Shown: positions 50,035-60,862 of the stretch, one piece after another
Numbering within the stretch: position 1 is the stretch's first letter
Layout of the letters: each line of letters starts with the position of its first letter
NCBI RefSeq assembly: GCF_030345695.1
Contig: NZ_JAUASV010000001.1
Span: 1 to 64,000 of the forward strand
Length of the DNA: 64,000 nt
Direction: 5' to 3'
From: Galbitalea sp. SE-J8
GTDB taxonomy: Bacteria > Actinomycetota > Actinomycetes > Actinomycetales > Microbacteriaceae
Translations under genes and position numbers: made by a program
The notes under the pieces: generated by a model
Told to the model about the DNA's origin: nothing
Seen by the model: the letters and a program-made list of their open reading frames with translations, nothing else
The model's database searches: none

Positions 50035-50937
50035 CTACTCGCGACCGGTCGCGGGCGCGACGGAGGCGACGGATGCCGCGGCCCCTCGTGCGGCGGCGGC
50101 CTCGGCCTCCTCCGCGGCGGCGTCCTCCGCGTCCTCGAGCTCGCGCTCGTGCGCGTCCCGGAGCAGGCGGTACCAGAGGTAGAACGCGAGCAGCGCGAAC
50201 ACCGCCCACTCGACGGCGTAGAACACGTTGAGCCAGTTGAGGGTCGCGTTCTCCTCGGGAACCGGCGAGTCGATCGCCGTGAGCCCGCGCAGCGTCGGCT
50301 CGCTCGCGACGAGGTAGCCGCCGTAGACGGGCGTCGCGGGCTCGGCCCACTGGTTGACGAGCGTGGGAACGCTCAGCGCGGTGCGCTCGGCGGCCTCCGG
50401 GTCCTCGTCGTCGACGGGCGACTCGCTCGCGAGATAGCGGCCGATGAGCTCGACGGGCAGGTTGCCCTGCGACTCCCGCACCGCGGCCCCCGAGGCGACG
50501 AGAGTCTCGGCCGTCGAGCGATCGGCGGTCCAGCCGGCCGCCACCGCGAGGCTCACGCCGTCGCGGGTGAGGTAGTGCGCGACGACCCAGTAGCCCCTCT
50601 CGCCGCCGTTGTAGCGCCCGCCGAGCAGCGCGTAGTCGCCCTCGTCGACCGCCGTCACACTCACCATCCGCTCGTTCTCGGCGTTGGTGACGGCGCTCTG
50701 CGGTCGCGCGATCGAGTCGAGCGGCACGACCGCCTCGGTCGGACGGGTCTCGACCGTCGCGGTCGCGATCGCCCGGGAGATCTGCCACTGGCCGAGGGCG
50801 CCGAAGACGCAGGCGACCGCGAGGGCGCCGACGAGCGCGAGGATCCAGCGCGGCGTGCGCGCGAGCGCCCACACCGACGCGTGCGGCGGGGCCGGGGCGG
50901 TCGCGGCGCGCGGATCGACGGATGCCGGTGCGTTCAT
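50035..50937 (-). CDS. SURF1-family cytochrome oxidase assembly protein
   Basis: A 300-residue protein with one helix near the N-terminus (about 32-50), a large external domain, and a second helix near the end (about 243-263), as in SURF1. [35 protein letters not shown] and [24 protein letters not shown] are family blocks. It helps insert haem into the aa3-type oxidase. The Ala/Glu-rich tail is not conserved. It follows the antiporter gene with a 16-base gap, though they are functionally different. Confidence 0.88.
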   Translation of the reverse strand: MNAPASVDPRAATAPAPPHASVWALARTPRWILALVGALAVACVFGALGQWQISRAIATATVETRPTEAVVPLDSIARPQSAVTNAENERMVSVTAVDEGDYALLGGRYNGGERGYWVVAHYLTRDGVSLAVAAGWTADRSTAETLVASGAAVRESQGNLPVELIGRYLASESPVDDEDPEAAERTALSVPTLVNQWAEPATPVYGGYLVASEPTLRGLTAIDSPVPEENATLNWLNVFYAVEWAVFALLAFYLWYRLLRDAHERELEDAEDAAAEEAEAAAARGAAASVASVAPATGRE

Positions 50938-50953
50938 CCGTTCAGTGTGCCCG

Positions 50954-52360
50954 TCAATACTCGGGATCTCGCTGACGGGGTGACTCGGCGGCGCCCTCGC
51001 CCGAGTCGGACTGCGCCATCGCCTGCTCGACGAGCGGGTCGATGCCGCTCGGCGGCGGCGGCGGCTCCTCGTCGTTCTCGTCGCCCTCCTCGGCGGGAAC
51101 CGACTCGCCGGCGAGAGCCGCCTCGACGAGGGCGATGTTCTCGTCCTCGATGCGACGGCGCTCGCCCTCCTCCGCCGCGACGGCCGCGGGGACCGGCACC
51201 GCACGCGGGCGGAACAGCCGCTGGCCGGCGCGCTCCGAGTTGACGGCGAGCACCGGTCCGATGATCGCCATCATGAGCACGTAGAGCCCGGCGAACGGCG
51301 CGAGGCGGTTGTCGAGTCCCGCGCCGACGGCGAGCGTCGCGAGGATGAGCGCGAACTCGCCGCGGGTCTGCAGCATGGCGCTCACGTTGAAGCCCTCGGC
51401 CCTCGTGAGGCCCGACTGCCACGCGATGAGCTGCCCGCCGAGCGTGTTCACGACGAGCGTGAGCACGATCGCGACCGCGACCGGCACGACGACCGCCCCG
51501 AACGTCGAGACGTCGAGCGCGAGCCCGAAGTTGAGGAAGAAGAACGCCGCGAACACGTCGCGCATCGGCAGCGCGAGCTGTTCGACGCGATTGCGGAACC
51601 GGCTCGCGCCGAGCACGAGGCCGATGAGGAACGCGCCGATGGCGTCCGAGACCCCGATGAGCTCGCCGATGCCGCCGAACGCGACCGCGAGGCCGAAGAA
51701 CATGATCGTGAAGAGCTCGTCGTCGCGCGTGTCGAACACCCGGGACACGATGCGCCCGCCCCAGCGGGCGATCGCGAACATCGCGATGAGGAACGCGAAC
51801 GAGATCGTGAGCTCGAGCACGACGGGCCAGACGTCCGTCTTGCCGCCCACGACGACCGAGACGATCGACAGGTAGATCGCCACGAAGACGTCCTCGATGA
51901 CCGCGATGCCGAGGATCGTCGGCGTCTCGCGGTTGGCGAGGCGGCGCAGCTCGATGAGCAGCTTCGTGATGATCGCGCTCGACGAGGTCGCCATCATGCC
52001 CGTGATGACGATCGCCTCGCGCGTGCCCCAGCCGAGCAGCCAGGCGAACGCGAAGCTCGTCGCGAGGTTGATCACGAGGCGGGTTCCGCCGGACACGATG
52101 AGGGTGCGGGCGTTGCCGAAGAACTCGTCCTGGTCGAACTCCAGGCCCAGGTTGAACAGCAGCAGGATGAGGCCGAAGATGGCCACGAGCTCGACGTCGG
52201 CCGCCTCGTAGTTGAGGGGGAACCATCCGGTGTGCGGGCTCGCGAGCAGCCCCACGACCATGTAGATCGGGATGGCCGGGAGCCCGATGAGCTTGCCGAG
52301 GCGACCGAGGCCCCAGGCGATCAGGAAGAGGACGCCGAGGATGACGAGTTCTTCGCCCAC
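50954..52360 (-). CDS. CPA2-type cation/proton antiporter, KhtU-like
   Basis: A 468-residue membrane protein with about 12-13 helices (residues 1-385) of the monovalent cation:proton antiporter-2 group: LNLGLEFDQDEF-like block, TGMMATSSSAIITKLL, IAVIEDVFVAIYL (helix V acidic residue) and QTRGEFALILATLA. A soluble acidic tail with a run of Pro follows (about 400-468) without a TrkA-N domain. The upstream gene encodes a separate TrkA-C subunit, so the pair matches KhtTU of Bacillus, a K+/H+ antiporter. Confidence 0.88.
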   Translation of the reverse strand: MGEELVILGVLFLIAWGLGRLGKLIGLPAIPIYMVVGLLASPHTGWFPLNYEAADVELVAIFGLILLLFNLGLEFDQDEFFGNARTLIVSGGTRLVINLATSFAFAWLLGWGTREAIVITGMMATSSSAIITKLLIELRRLANRETPTILGIAVIEDVFVAIYLSIVSVVVGGKTDVWPVVLELTISFAFLIAMFAIARWGGRIVSRVFDTRDDELFTIMFFGLAVAFGGIGELIGVSDAIGAFLIGLVLGASRFRNRVEQLALPMRDVFAAFFFLNFGLALDVSTFGAVVVPVAVAIVLTLVVNTLGGQLIAWQSGLTRAEGFNVSAMLQTRGEFALILATLAVGAGLDNRLAPFAGLYVLMMAIIGPVLAVNSERAGQRLFRPRAVPVPAAVAAEEGERRRIEDENIALVEAALAGESVPAEEGDENDEEPPPPPSGIDPLVEQAMAQSDSGEGAAESPRQRDPEY

Positions 52361-52366
52361 GCGCGG

Positions 52367-52894
52367 CTAGCTTCCGGGTGAGGCGTCGACGGGGGCCTTC
52401 TTCATCTCCCCGGTGCGATAGAACGAGAACGCCCTCGCCACCTTCTCCGGGCTGCCCGCGACGACGAGGGTGTCGCCCGGGAAGACCTTGAAGTCGGCGG
52501 CGGGCGCCGGGTTCGCGGAGTCCCCGCGCACGACCGCGACGACCGTGAGACCCACGACGCCCTTGCTCGCGAGGTTGCCGAGCGGCTGGCCGGCGATGTA
52601 GTCCTCGTAGTCGACCGTGAACCAGTCGATGGACAGTCCCGGGATCTGGTCGAGGCTCGACAGCGACTCGGTGATCTTCGTGCCGCCGAGCAGCTCGGCG
52701 AGCGTGTGCGCCTCATCCTCGTCGAGGCGCAGCGAGACCTTGCGGGCGTGGTCCTGGTCGTCGGCGTCCGCGAACGAGATGAGGTCGCTGTGGCCGGAGC
52801 GGTGGGTGATCACGCCGACCTTGCCGCCGTCATCCGTCACGAAGGTGTGCAGCACCCCGACACCGGGGAGCTTGACGCGCCGCACGTCGACCAT
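52367..52894 (-). CDS. TrkA-C domain regulatory subunit, KhtT-like
   Basis: A 175-residue soluble protein. The N-terminal part (VKLPGVGVLHTFVTDDGGKVGVITHRSG) and the C-terminal RCK_C domain (DFKVFPGDTLVVAGSPEKVARAF) match KhtT-type partners that bind nucleotide or sense pH and gate the antiporter. It ends six bases before the antiporter start, so the two subunits are made together. Confidence 0.85.
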   Translation of the reverse strand: MVDVRRVKLPGVGVLHTFVTDDGGKVGVITHRSGHSDLISFADADDQDHARKVSLRLDEDEAHTLAELLGGTKITESLSSLDQIPGLSIDWFTVDYEDYIAGQPLGNLASKGVVGLTVVAVVRGDSANPAPAADFKVFPGDTLVVAGSPEKVARAFSFYRTGEMKKAPVDASPGS

Positions 52895-52992
52895 CGGGCT
52901 ACCTGCCTTCTCTTGACTGCCTCCATTCTAGGAAGCGGATGGGTGCGGCACCGGGTCGTCCGCTCACGGCTGAGCGCGCCCGGCATCCGTCG

Positions 52993-54114
52993 CTAACTCG
53001 GCGTGTACTCGCTCACGACGACCTCGACGCGCTGGAACTCCTTGAGGTCGGAGTATCCCGTCGTCGCCATCGAGCGCCGGAGCGCGCCGATGAGGTTCGA
53101 GCGGCCGTCGGCCGTGCCGCTCGGCCCGAACAGGATCTCCTCGAGGCCGCCGAGCGTGCCGACCTCGACGCGGTTGCCGCGCGGCAGCTCCGGGTGGTGC
53201 GCCTCGGGTCCCCAGTGGAACCCGCCGCCGGGCGCCTCGCTGGCACGGGCCAGGGTCGAGCCGAGCATGACGGCGTCGGCGCCGACGCTGATCGCCTTGA
53301 CGATGTCGCCCGACGTGCCGAGCCCGCCGTCGGCGATGACGTGCACGTAGCGGCCGCCCGACTCGTCGAGGTAGTCGCGGCGCGCCCCCGCGACATCCGC
53401 CACCGCGGTGGCCATCGGCGCGTGGATGCCGAGGGTCGTGCGGGTGGTCGACGCGGCCCCGCCGCCGAAGCCAACGAGCACGCCCGCGGCGCCCGTGCGC
53501 ATCAGGTGCAGCGCGGCCGTGTAGGTCGCCGCGCCGCCGACGATCACGGGCACGTCGAGCTCGTAGATGAACTCCTTCAGGTTGAGCGGCTCGGTCGTCC
53601 TGGAGACGTGCTCGGCGCTCACCGTCGTGCCGCGGATGACGAACAGGTCGACGCCCGCGTCGACGACGGTCTGGTACAGCTCCTGGGTGCGCTGCGGGCT
53701 CAGCGCACCGGCGACCGGCACCCCCGAGGCGCGGATCTCGGCGAGGCGCTGCGTGACGAGCGCGGGCTTGACCGGCTCGCGGTACAGCTCCTGCATCCGT
53801 GCGGTCGCGGTCTCGACGGGCAGCGCGCGGATCTCGGCGAGCACCGGCTCGGGGTCGTCGTACCGCGTCCACAGCCCCTCGAGGTCGAGCACGCCGAGGC
53901 CGCCGAGCTGCCCGATCCGGATCGCGGTCGCGGGGCTGACCACGGAGTCCATCGGCGCCGCGAGCACGGGGATGTCGAACGTGAACGCGTCGATCGTCCA
54001 GCTCACGCTCACGTCGCGCGGGTCGCGCGTGCGCCGGCTTGGCACGATCGCGACGTCGTCGAAGGCGTACACCCGCCGGGCGCGCTTGGACCGTCCGATC
54101 TCGATGTCGCTCAC
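52993..54114 (-). CDS. guaB3: GuaB3-family IMP dehydrogenase-related protein
   Basis: A 373-residue barrel protein without CBS domains. RRVYAFDDVAIVPSRRTRDP start, PVLAAPMDSVV, VIVGGAATYTAALHLM and HVIADGGLGTSGDIVKA are typical of GuaB3. The catalytic-loop block of IMPDH and GMP reductase (Gly-Ser-x-Cys-Thr-Thr) reads GGAASTTRT, so the nucleophile Cys is Ser. Normal IMPDH chemistry is therefore unlikely; its true reaction is uncertain. It lies downstream of guaB on the same strand, but a cassette with inverted repeats stands between. Confidence 0.9.
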   Translation of the reverse strand: MSDIEIGRSKRARRVYAFDDVAIVPSRRTRDPRDVSVSWTIDAFTFDIPVLAAPMDSVVSPATAIRIGQLGGLGVLDLEGLWTRYDDPEPVLAEIRALPVETATARMQELYREPVKPALVTQRLAEIRASGVPVAGALSPQRTQELYQTVVDAGVDLFVIRGTTVSAEHVSRTTEPLNLKEFIYELDVPVIVGGAATYTAALHLMRTGAAGVLVGFGGGAASTTRTTLGIHAPMATAVADVAGARRDYLDESGGRYVHVIADGGLGTSGDIVKAISVGADAVMLGSTLARASEAPGGGFHWGPEAHHPELPRGNRVEVGTLGGLEEILFGPSGTADGRSNLIGALRRSMATTGYSDLKEFQRVEVVVSEYTPS

Positions 54115-54146
54115 GCGATCAGCCTACCGAGCCCCGCCCGGCCGCC

Positions 54147-54232
54147 GGTTGGCGGTAGATCGCCGCACCATCGGACGGCGTAACCGCACATGGACGGCGC
54201 AGCGACGGCATCCGTGTGCGGTTGCGCCGTCC
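54147..54232. repeat. left 86-bp inverted repeat of the AbiEi/DUF559 cassette
   Basis: Begins GGTTGGCGGTAG and pairs with 55258-55343 on the other strand without gaps; by eye about 67 of 86 positions agree and 32 of the first 34. The inner part folds on itself: 54173-54190 and 54215-54232 form an 18-bp stem with one wobble pair. It starts 33 bases upstream of guaB3 and ends 17 bases from the cassette gene's stop. Confidence 0.85.
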
Positions 54233-54248
54233 GTTGCCCGTGCCCTCG

Positions 54249-55178
54249 TCAACGACGCTCGCGCGGCACCCCCGCGTCGACGAGCAGACGGATGAGACGG
54301 TCGCGGTCGAGCAGGTCGGCCCACACCACGCGCACCACCGACCAGCCGAGGGCACGCAGTCGATCCTCGCGCTTCTTCTCGCGCCAGACGACCTCGCCCG
54401 GGTCCTCGCCGTCCCGCATCCCCCGCAAGTACTTCCCCTTGCCGTCGAACTCGGCCAGGACCCGCTCGCGCCGCCACGCGAAGTCCGGCAGCATCCGCCC
54501 GCGAGCGTCGCGCAGTTCGAGCTGGAGCGTCGGAGGCGCGAACCCGAGCTCGTGCATGAGTGCGCGGCACAGCGATTCTCCGTACGAGTCGGACAGGTGC
54601 GACGCGAACGCGACGCAGTGTCGGGCGCGCACGATGCCGAAGCGCACCGTGAGCCGATCCGCCTCGTCCGCCAGCTCCTCCATCGGGATGCGCAGCGGAT
54701 TGCGACGCCAGAGCGCCCAGTCCATCGAGGCGACTGCGCGGGCGAACGGCTCGACGCGCGTCAGTTCGAGGGCGGTGCGAGCGAGGGTCGTCACGCGCAG
54801 CCCGTCGCGCTCCACGACCTCCGTCGTGGGGAAGGCGGCCGCGGTGCGGCGCACTCCCGGCGCCGAGCGGCCGCCGCCGCCCCAGGCCTCCGCGAGGGTC
54901 ACGGTCTCGGGGAGCTCGAACACCGGCATGCCCCACACGGCCGCGGCGGAGAATCCGGCCAGGACCGGTTCGCTCTGCATCTGACTCGCCGCCGCGTGGG
55001 CCCGCAGCAGGTGGCGGTCCCGCGCGTCGGCGGCGTCCCAGACCTCGCGCGCGACGTAGGCACCGCGTCGCAGCTTGACGAGCTCCCCGCGTGCCAGGGC
55101 GCGCGTGAGCGCCCGCGTGTCGGGGTTGGCGCGCGCGAAGGCGGCCGTGGTGATGATCTGCTCTCGGTATGTCGTCAT
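54249..55178 (-). CDS. AbiEi-like winged helix plus DUF559 (PD-(D/E)XK nuclease fold) protein
   Basis: A 309-residue protein. Residues about 1-60 form an AbiEi-antitoxin-type winged-helix region (IITTAAFARANPDTRALTRALARG, LVKLRRGAYV). The middle (about 60-190) is the usual AbiEi-family extension. The end (about 205-309) is a DUF559/Vsr-like restriction-enzyme fold: ESLCRALMHELG, LPDFAWRRERVLAEFDGKGKY (Asp and the E-x-D-G-K group), and LRALGWSVVRVVWADLL. No AbiEii toxin gene is next to it. It is the only gene between two 86-bp inverted repeats. It could be a regulator, a nuclease or a selfish gene; function is unknown. Confidence 0.82.
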   Translation of the reverse strand: MTTYREQIITTAAFARANPDTRALTRALARGELVKLRRGAYVAREVWDAADARDRHLLRAHAAASQMQSEPVLAGFSAAAVWGMPVFELPETVTLAEAWGGGGRSAPGVRRTAAAFPTTEVVERDGLRVTTLARTALELTRVEPFARAVASMDWALWRRNPLRIPMEELADEADRLTVRFGIVRARHCVAFASHLSDSYGESLCRALMHELGFAPPTLQLELRDARGRMLPDFAWRRERVLAEFDGKGKYLRGMRDGEDPGEVVWREKKREDRLRALGWSVVRVVWADLLDRDRLIRLLVDAGVPRERR

Positions 55179-55257
55179 GCGCGGATGATGCGCACGCGCC
55201 GCGGTGCCCGCGAGGCTCGATGGAACAACCACGGCATCCGTCGGCCTGGGGAGGATT

Positions 55258-55343
55258 GGACGGACTAACTGCACTCGGACAGCGGTGCAGCGGCGTCCGG
55301 ATGCGGTAGCGCCGTCCGATGGTGCGTCGAACTACCGCCAACC
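55258..55343. repeat. right 86-bp inverted repeat of the AbiEi/DUF559 cassette
   Basis: Inverted partner of 54147-54232. Its outer 34 bases carry two differences only, while the inner 52 bases differ more. The internal self-pairing is weaker than on the left. It ends 30 bases from the guaB stop, and a short G-rich tract follows. No clear target duplication is visible at the two outer edges. Confidence 0.85.
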
Positions 55344-55373
55344 GGAGGGGAGGGCGGGGGCGGGGGGCGCGGG

Positions 55374-56981
<1,608 letters not shown>

Positions 56982-57008
56982 GTCACGATTCCGCGCGCTG
57001 CGGGAGGG

Positions 57009-57731
57009 TCAGACGTCGCCGCCGAGGTAGGCCGCCTTGACCGCGGGGTCGACCGCGAGCTCGGGGCCGGTGCCGCTGCGCACGATCTCGCCGGTCTCGA
57101 GCACGTGCGCGACATCCGAGCGCTTGAGCGCCTGGTTCGCGTTCTGCTCGACGAGCAGCACGGTCGTGCCCTGGTCCTTGATCTCGTCGATGATCGAGAA
57201 GATCTGACGGATGAGCTTGGGCGCGAGACCCATGGACGGCTCGTCGAGCAGCACGAGCTTCGGCCTCGCCATGAGCGCCCGGCCGATGGCGAGCATCTGC
57301 TGCTCGCCGCCGGACATCGTGCCCGCGTACTGCCCGGAGCGCTCCTTGAGGCGCGGGAAGAGCGTGAACACGCGCTCGACGTCCTGGGCGACGCCGCCGG
57401 TGCGCCGGTCGGTGCGCAGCAGCGCGCCCATGTCGAGGTTCTCCATCACGGTCATGCCGGGGAAGCACCGGCGTCCCTCGGGCGACTGCGTCAGGCCCAT
57501 CCGCACCCGCTCGTCGGGGCGCGCGCGCGTGATGTCCCTGCCGTCGAACACGATCCGGCCGGCGCGCACCGTTCGCAGCCCCGAGATGGTCTTCAGCGTC
57601 GTGGTCTTGCCCGCGCCGTTCGCGCCGATGAGGGTCGTGATCGTGCCCTGCTCGACGGAGAACGAGATGTCGCGGATCGCCTCGATGTGCCCGTAGTTGA
57701 CGCTCAGGCTCTCGACCTCAAGCAGTGTCAT
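57009..57731 (-). CDS. livF: branched-chain amino acid ABC transporter ATPase LivF
   Basis: A 240-residue ATPase: Walker A GANGAGKTT, TQSPEGRRCFPGMTV, signature TMSGGEQQML, Walker B LVLLDEPSMGLAP. With LivG it drives uptake through LivHM. ATG 57731 gives the family start MTLLEVE; it overlaps livG by 14 bases. Confidence 0.95.
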   Translation of the reverse strand: MTLLEVESLSVNYGHIEAIRDISFSVEQGTITTLIGANGAGKTTTLKTISGLRTVRAGRIVFDGRDITRARPDERVRMGLTQSPEGRRCFPGMTVMENLDMGALLRTDRRTGGVAQDVERVFTLFPRLKERSGQYAGTMSGGEQQMLAIGRALMARPKLVLLDEPSMGLAPKLIRQIFSIIDEIKDQGTTVLLVEQNANQALKRSDVAHVLETGEIVRSGTGPELAVDPAVKAAYLGGDV

Positions 57732-58530
57732 CGTCGTCCTCCTCGGTGCCCAGGTAGGCCGCGACGACATCCGGGTTCGACTGGATCTCGGCCGGGGTGC
57801 CCTCGGCGATCTTGCGTCCGAACTCGAGCACGACGATGCGGTCGCACACGCCCATGACGAGGTTCATGTCGTGCTCGACGAGCAGCACCGTGTTGCCGGC
57901 GTCGCGGATGTCGTGGATGAGCTGCATGAGCCGCTGCTTCTCGGCGGGGTTGAAGCCGGCCGCGGGCTCGTCGAGGCAGACGAGCTTCGGCTTGGTCGCG
58001 AGCGCCCGGGCGATCTCGAGCCGCCGCTGGTCGCCGTAGGAGAAGTTGACGGCGAAGTCCTCCGGATCGGCGTTCACCCCGACGAACCGCAGCAGCTCGC
58101 GGGAGCGCTCGCGCGACTCGCGCTCCGTGCGCCGGAAGTACGGCGTGCGGAAAATCGACCGCAGGATGCCGACCTTACTGTGCACGTCGGCGCCCACCAT
58201 GACGTTCTCCTCCGCCGACATCGACGGGAACAGACGGATGTTCTGGAACGTCCGCGCGATGCCCAGCTTCGTGATCTGGTAGCGCTTCTTGCCCTTGAGC
58301 GGGGTCCCGTCGAACGCGACCGTGCCGCTCGTGGCCTGGTAGACGCCGGTGATGACGTTGAAGCACGTCGTCTTGCCGGCACCGTTCGGGCCGATCAGTC
58401 CCAGGATCTCCCCGGGCTTGATCTCGAACGTCACGTCGTCGAGCGCGACGACGCCGCCGAACTTGATCGTGACGTGGTCGACGTCGAGCAGCGGCTGCAC
58501 CGTGGACGGGGCGGTCTGCACCTCAGACAA
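57718..58530 (-). CDS. livG: branched-chain amino acid ABC transporter ATPase LivG
   Basis: A 270-residue ATPase: Walker [28 protein letters not shown], signature [16 protein letters not shown], Walker [16 protein letters not shown], and the C-terminal LivG-type [15 protein letters not shown]. It overlaps both livM (8 bases) and livF. Confidence 0.95.
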   Translation of the reverse strand: MSEVQTAPSTVQPLLDVDHVTIKFGGVVALDDVTFEIKPGEILGLIGPNGAGKTTCFNVITGVYQATSGTVAFDGTPLKGKKRYQITKLGIARTFQNIRLFPSMSAEENVMVGADVHSKVGILRSIFRTPYFRRTERESRERSRELLRFVGVNADPEDFAVNFSYGDQRRLEIARALATKPKLVCLDEPAAGFNPAEKQRLMQLIHDIRDAGNTVLLVEHDMNLVMGVCDRIVVLEFGRKIAEGTPAEIQSNPDVVAAYLGTEEDDDDTA

Positions 58531-59698
58531 CGGGCACCTCCCTCTGCGCGTCTCTCGCCGCGCGTCTCGCCGCGCGTTGAGCGCGGGCGCGGTTGCCCGG
58601 CGGGAACAGGCCCTGCGGGCGGAAGCTCACGATGGCGACGAGCGCGATGCCGAAGAACAGCAGGCGCCAGTCCTCGAGCTGGCGGAACCGCTCGGGCAGG
58701 TAGGCCACGATGATCGCGCCGATGATCGCGCCCCACCGGTTGCCCGAGCCGCCGATGACGACCGCGGCGACGAACAGCATGGACAGGTTCGCCGGGAAGC
58801 TGATCGGGTTGATGTATCCGGCCTTCGACGCGAACAGGGCGCCCGCGAGCCCGCCGATGAACGCGCCCGAGGCGAACGCGAGCAGCTTGAACTTGAACGT
58901 CGGCACGCCCATGATCTCGGCGGCGTCCTCGTCCTCGCGGGTCGCCTCCCACATCCGTCCGACCCGGCCGCGCTTCACGAGCCGCTCGATGACGATGATC
59001 ACGATGAGGGCGGTGAGGGCGAGCCAGAAGTAGGGCGTCGCGTCGAGCACGCCGAACACGAGGAACTTCGTCTGGCGGTTGAGGTCGACGAGCGGGGTGC
59101 CGGTGGACCAGTCGAGGTGCGGGATCTGGAACACCCCGGTGCTCTTGTCGCCGATGCCCTGCGGGGCGGGGATGCTCTTGATGCCGCTCGTGCCGCCGAG
59201 CCAGGCGGTGTTGCGGATCGTGATGCGGATGAGCTCGCCGAAGCCCATCGTGACGATGGCGAGGTAGTCGCCGCGCACGCGCAGGGTGGGGGCGCCGAGC
59301 AGCACGCCCGTGACGAGCGTGATGAGCATCGCGATCGGCAGCACGAGCAGGAACGGCCAGGCGAAGTGGTACGCCGTCAGCAGGCCGATGACGTAGGCGC
59401 CCGTCGCGTAGAAGCCGACGTAGCCGAGGTCGAGCAGGCCCGCGTAGCCCGTGACGATGTTGAGGCCGACGGCGACGATCGCGTACACGGTGACCGTGAA
59501 CAGCACGGTCGGGAAGTCGCTCTCCGGCGTCGCGATGATCGGCAGGTTGAGGATCGGCAGCAGGTAGACGAGCGCGACGCCGACGATGATGAGCGGGATC
59601 TTGACGGGCCGCTTGCCGACGACGTCGCTGACCCGGTCGCCCACGGTCGCCCAGCGGTCGCTGATCCAGTCCCCGGCGGTTCTGGCGAAGTGGTTCAT
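58523..59698 (-). CDS. livM: branched-chain amino acid ABC transporter permease LivM
   Basis: A 391-residue permease with about ten helices. [39 protein letters not shown] and the EAA-like loop [17 protein letters not shown] are typical of LivM. The ATG overlaps the livH stop (ATGA). Confidence 0.95.
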   Translation of the reverse strand: MNHFARTAGDWISDRWATVGDRVSDVVGKRPVKIPLIIVGVALVYLLPILNLPIIATPESDFPTVLFTVTVYAIVAVGLNIVTGYAGLLDLGYVGFYATGAYVIGLLTAYHFAWPFLLVLPIAMLITLVTGVLLGAPTLRVRGDYLAIVTMGFGELIRITIRNTAWLGGTSGIKSIPAPQGIGDKSTGVFQIPHLDWSTGTPLVDLNRQTKFLVFGVLDATPYFWLALTALIVIIVIERLVKRGRVGRMWEATREDEDAAEIMGVPTFKFKLLAFASGAFIGGLAGALFASKAGYINPISFPANLSMLFVAAVVIGGSGNRWGAIIGAIIVAYLPERFRQLEDWRLLFFGIALVAIVSFRPQGLFPPGNRARAQRAARRAARDAQREVPVV

Positions 59699-60735
59699 GC
59701 CCGAGCCCTCCCGAGCGTCTGGCCCAGCAACCCGGTGGGTCGCACGAGCAGGATGAGCACGAGCAGCAGGAACGCGACGACGTCCTTCCACTGCGTGCCG
59801 AACAGCGCGGAGCCGTAGTTCTCGACGACGCCGAGCAGCAGTCCGCCGAGCAGCGCGCCGCGCAGGTTGCCGATGCCGCCGAGCACCGCGGCGGTGAACG
59901 CCTTGATGCCGAGCACGACGCCGAGGTCGAACGTCGTCGCGCCCACCTTGATCTGGTACAGCACCGCGGCGACACCGGCCATGATGCCGCCGATGAGGAA
60001 GGTCTTGCTCACGACGCTCGTCGAGTTCGATCCCATGAGCGCGGCGGCCTCGGGGTCCTGCGCCACGGCGCGGATCTCCCGGCCGAGCCGCGTGCGGCGG
60101 ATGAACTGGTCGAGCCCGATCATCATGATGAGCGCCGCGAGGATGATCGTGAGGTCGGTGTCGCGGACGCTGAAGTTGCCGGCCGAGAACACGACCTGCG
60201 GCTTGATCGTCAGCGGCAGCGTCGTCACGCCGCGGGCGCGGGAGGTGTAGTCGCTCAGCCAGCCGACGATGTCGATGTGCCCGCCGAACAGGCCGACGAC
60301 CGCGTTGATGATCCCGTCGATGAGCGCGACGACCTTGTCGCGGATGCCCATGGTCTCCGACAGCACGAACGAGGCGCCGATGGCGGAGATCAGGATGATG
60401 TAGCTGAGCGCCCTCTTGCGCACGAGACGCCGGTAGGCGATGCGCTCGACGAGCATCGCGAGGCCGCCGGACGCGGATGCCGCGGCCACGAGCGCGATGA
60501 GCAGGTACGGCGCCGCGCCGAGGAGCGTGGTGGACCCGGAGGCGCCGGTGAGGATGAAGACCCACGCGACGACGAACGTGCCCCACATGAACACGTCGGC
60601 GTGGGCGAAGTTGATGAGCTGGAGCACGCCGTACACGAGCGTGTACCCGAGCGCGACGAGCGCGTACACCGAGCCGAGCACGAGGCCCGTGATGGACAGC
60701 TCGAAGAAATTACTGAAGAGGAAACTGAAGTCCAC
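59695..60735 (-). CDS. livH: branched-chain amino acid ABC transporter permease LivH
   Basis: A 346-residue permease with about eight helices. [24 protein letters not shown] and [21 protein letters not shown] (coupling loop) are LivH marks. The GTG start follows AGGGAGAG. It is first after the livK hairpins, so its expression may be lower than livK's. Confidence 0.94.
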   Translation of the reverse strand: MDFSFLFSNFFELSITGLVLGSVYALVALGYTLVYGVLQLINFAHADVFMWGTFVVAWVFILTGASGSTTLLGAAPYLLIALVAAASASGGLAMLVERIAYRRLVRKRALSYIILISAIGASFVLSETMGIRDKVVALIDGIINAVVGLFGGHIDIVGWLSDYTSRARGVTTLPLTIKPQVVFSAGNFSVRDTDLTIILAALIMMIGLDQFIRRTRLGREIRAVAQDPEAAALMGSNSTSVVSKTFLIGGIMAGVAAVLYQIKVGATTFDLGVVLGIKAFTAAVLGGIGNLRGALLGGLLLGVVENYGSALFGTQWKDVVAFLLLVLILLVRPTGLLGQTLGRARA

Positions 60736-60775
60736 GAACGCGACTCTCCCTGGGGTCCAGCGGTGCGGCATCCGG

Positions 60776-60815
60776 GGAACGCGGCCGGATCCCCGGCGGA
60801 ATCCGGCCGCGTTCC
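60776..60815 (-). promoter_or_regulatory. strong hairpin between livK and livH (distal)
   Basis: GGAACGCGGCCGGAT pairs perfectly with ATCCGGCCGCGTTCC (15-bp stem, 10-base loop). It lies 41 bases before livH. Probably slows or stops part of the transcripts between the binding protein and the permease, or blocks 3' decay of livK mRNA. Confidence 0.75.
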
Positions 60816-60826
60816 TCGTGGTGGCG

Positions 60827-60856
60827 AGCGCCGGGGCTCAGCCGAGCCCCGGCGCT
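60827..60856 (-). promoter_or_regulatory. strong hairpin directly after livK (proximal)
   Basis: AGCGCCGGGGCTC pairs perfectly with GAGCCCCGGCGCT around a four-base loop, starting six bases after the livK stop. A second hairpin follows 11 bases on. Confidence 0.75.
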
Positions 60857-60862
60857 GCTGGA

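Noticed and set aside
54249-55178. Complete AbiE toxin-antitoxin pair
   Set aside because: No AbiEii-type nucleotidyltransferase toxin gene is found on either side or on the other strand; the gene stands alone.
54115-55373. Target-site duplication at the edges of the inverted-repeat cassette
   Set aside because: The flanks (GGCCGCC on the left, GGAGGGG on the right) are not direct repeats, so a transposition footprint cannot be claimed.
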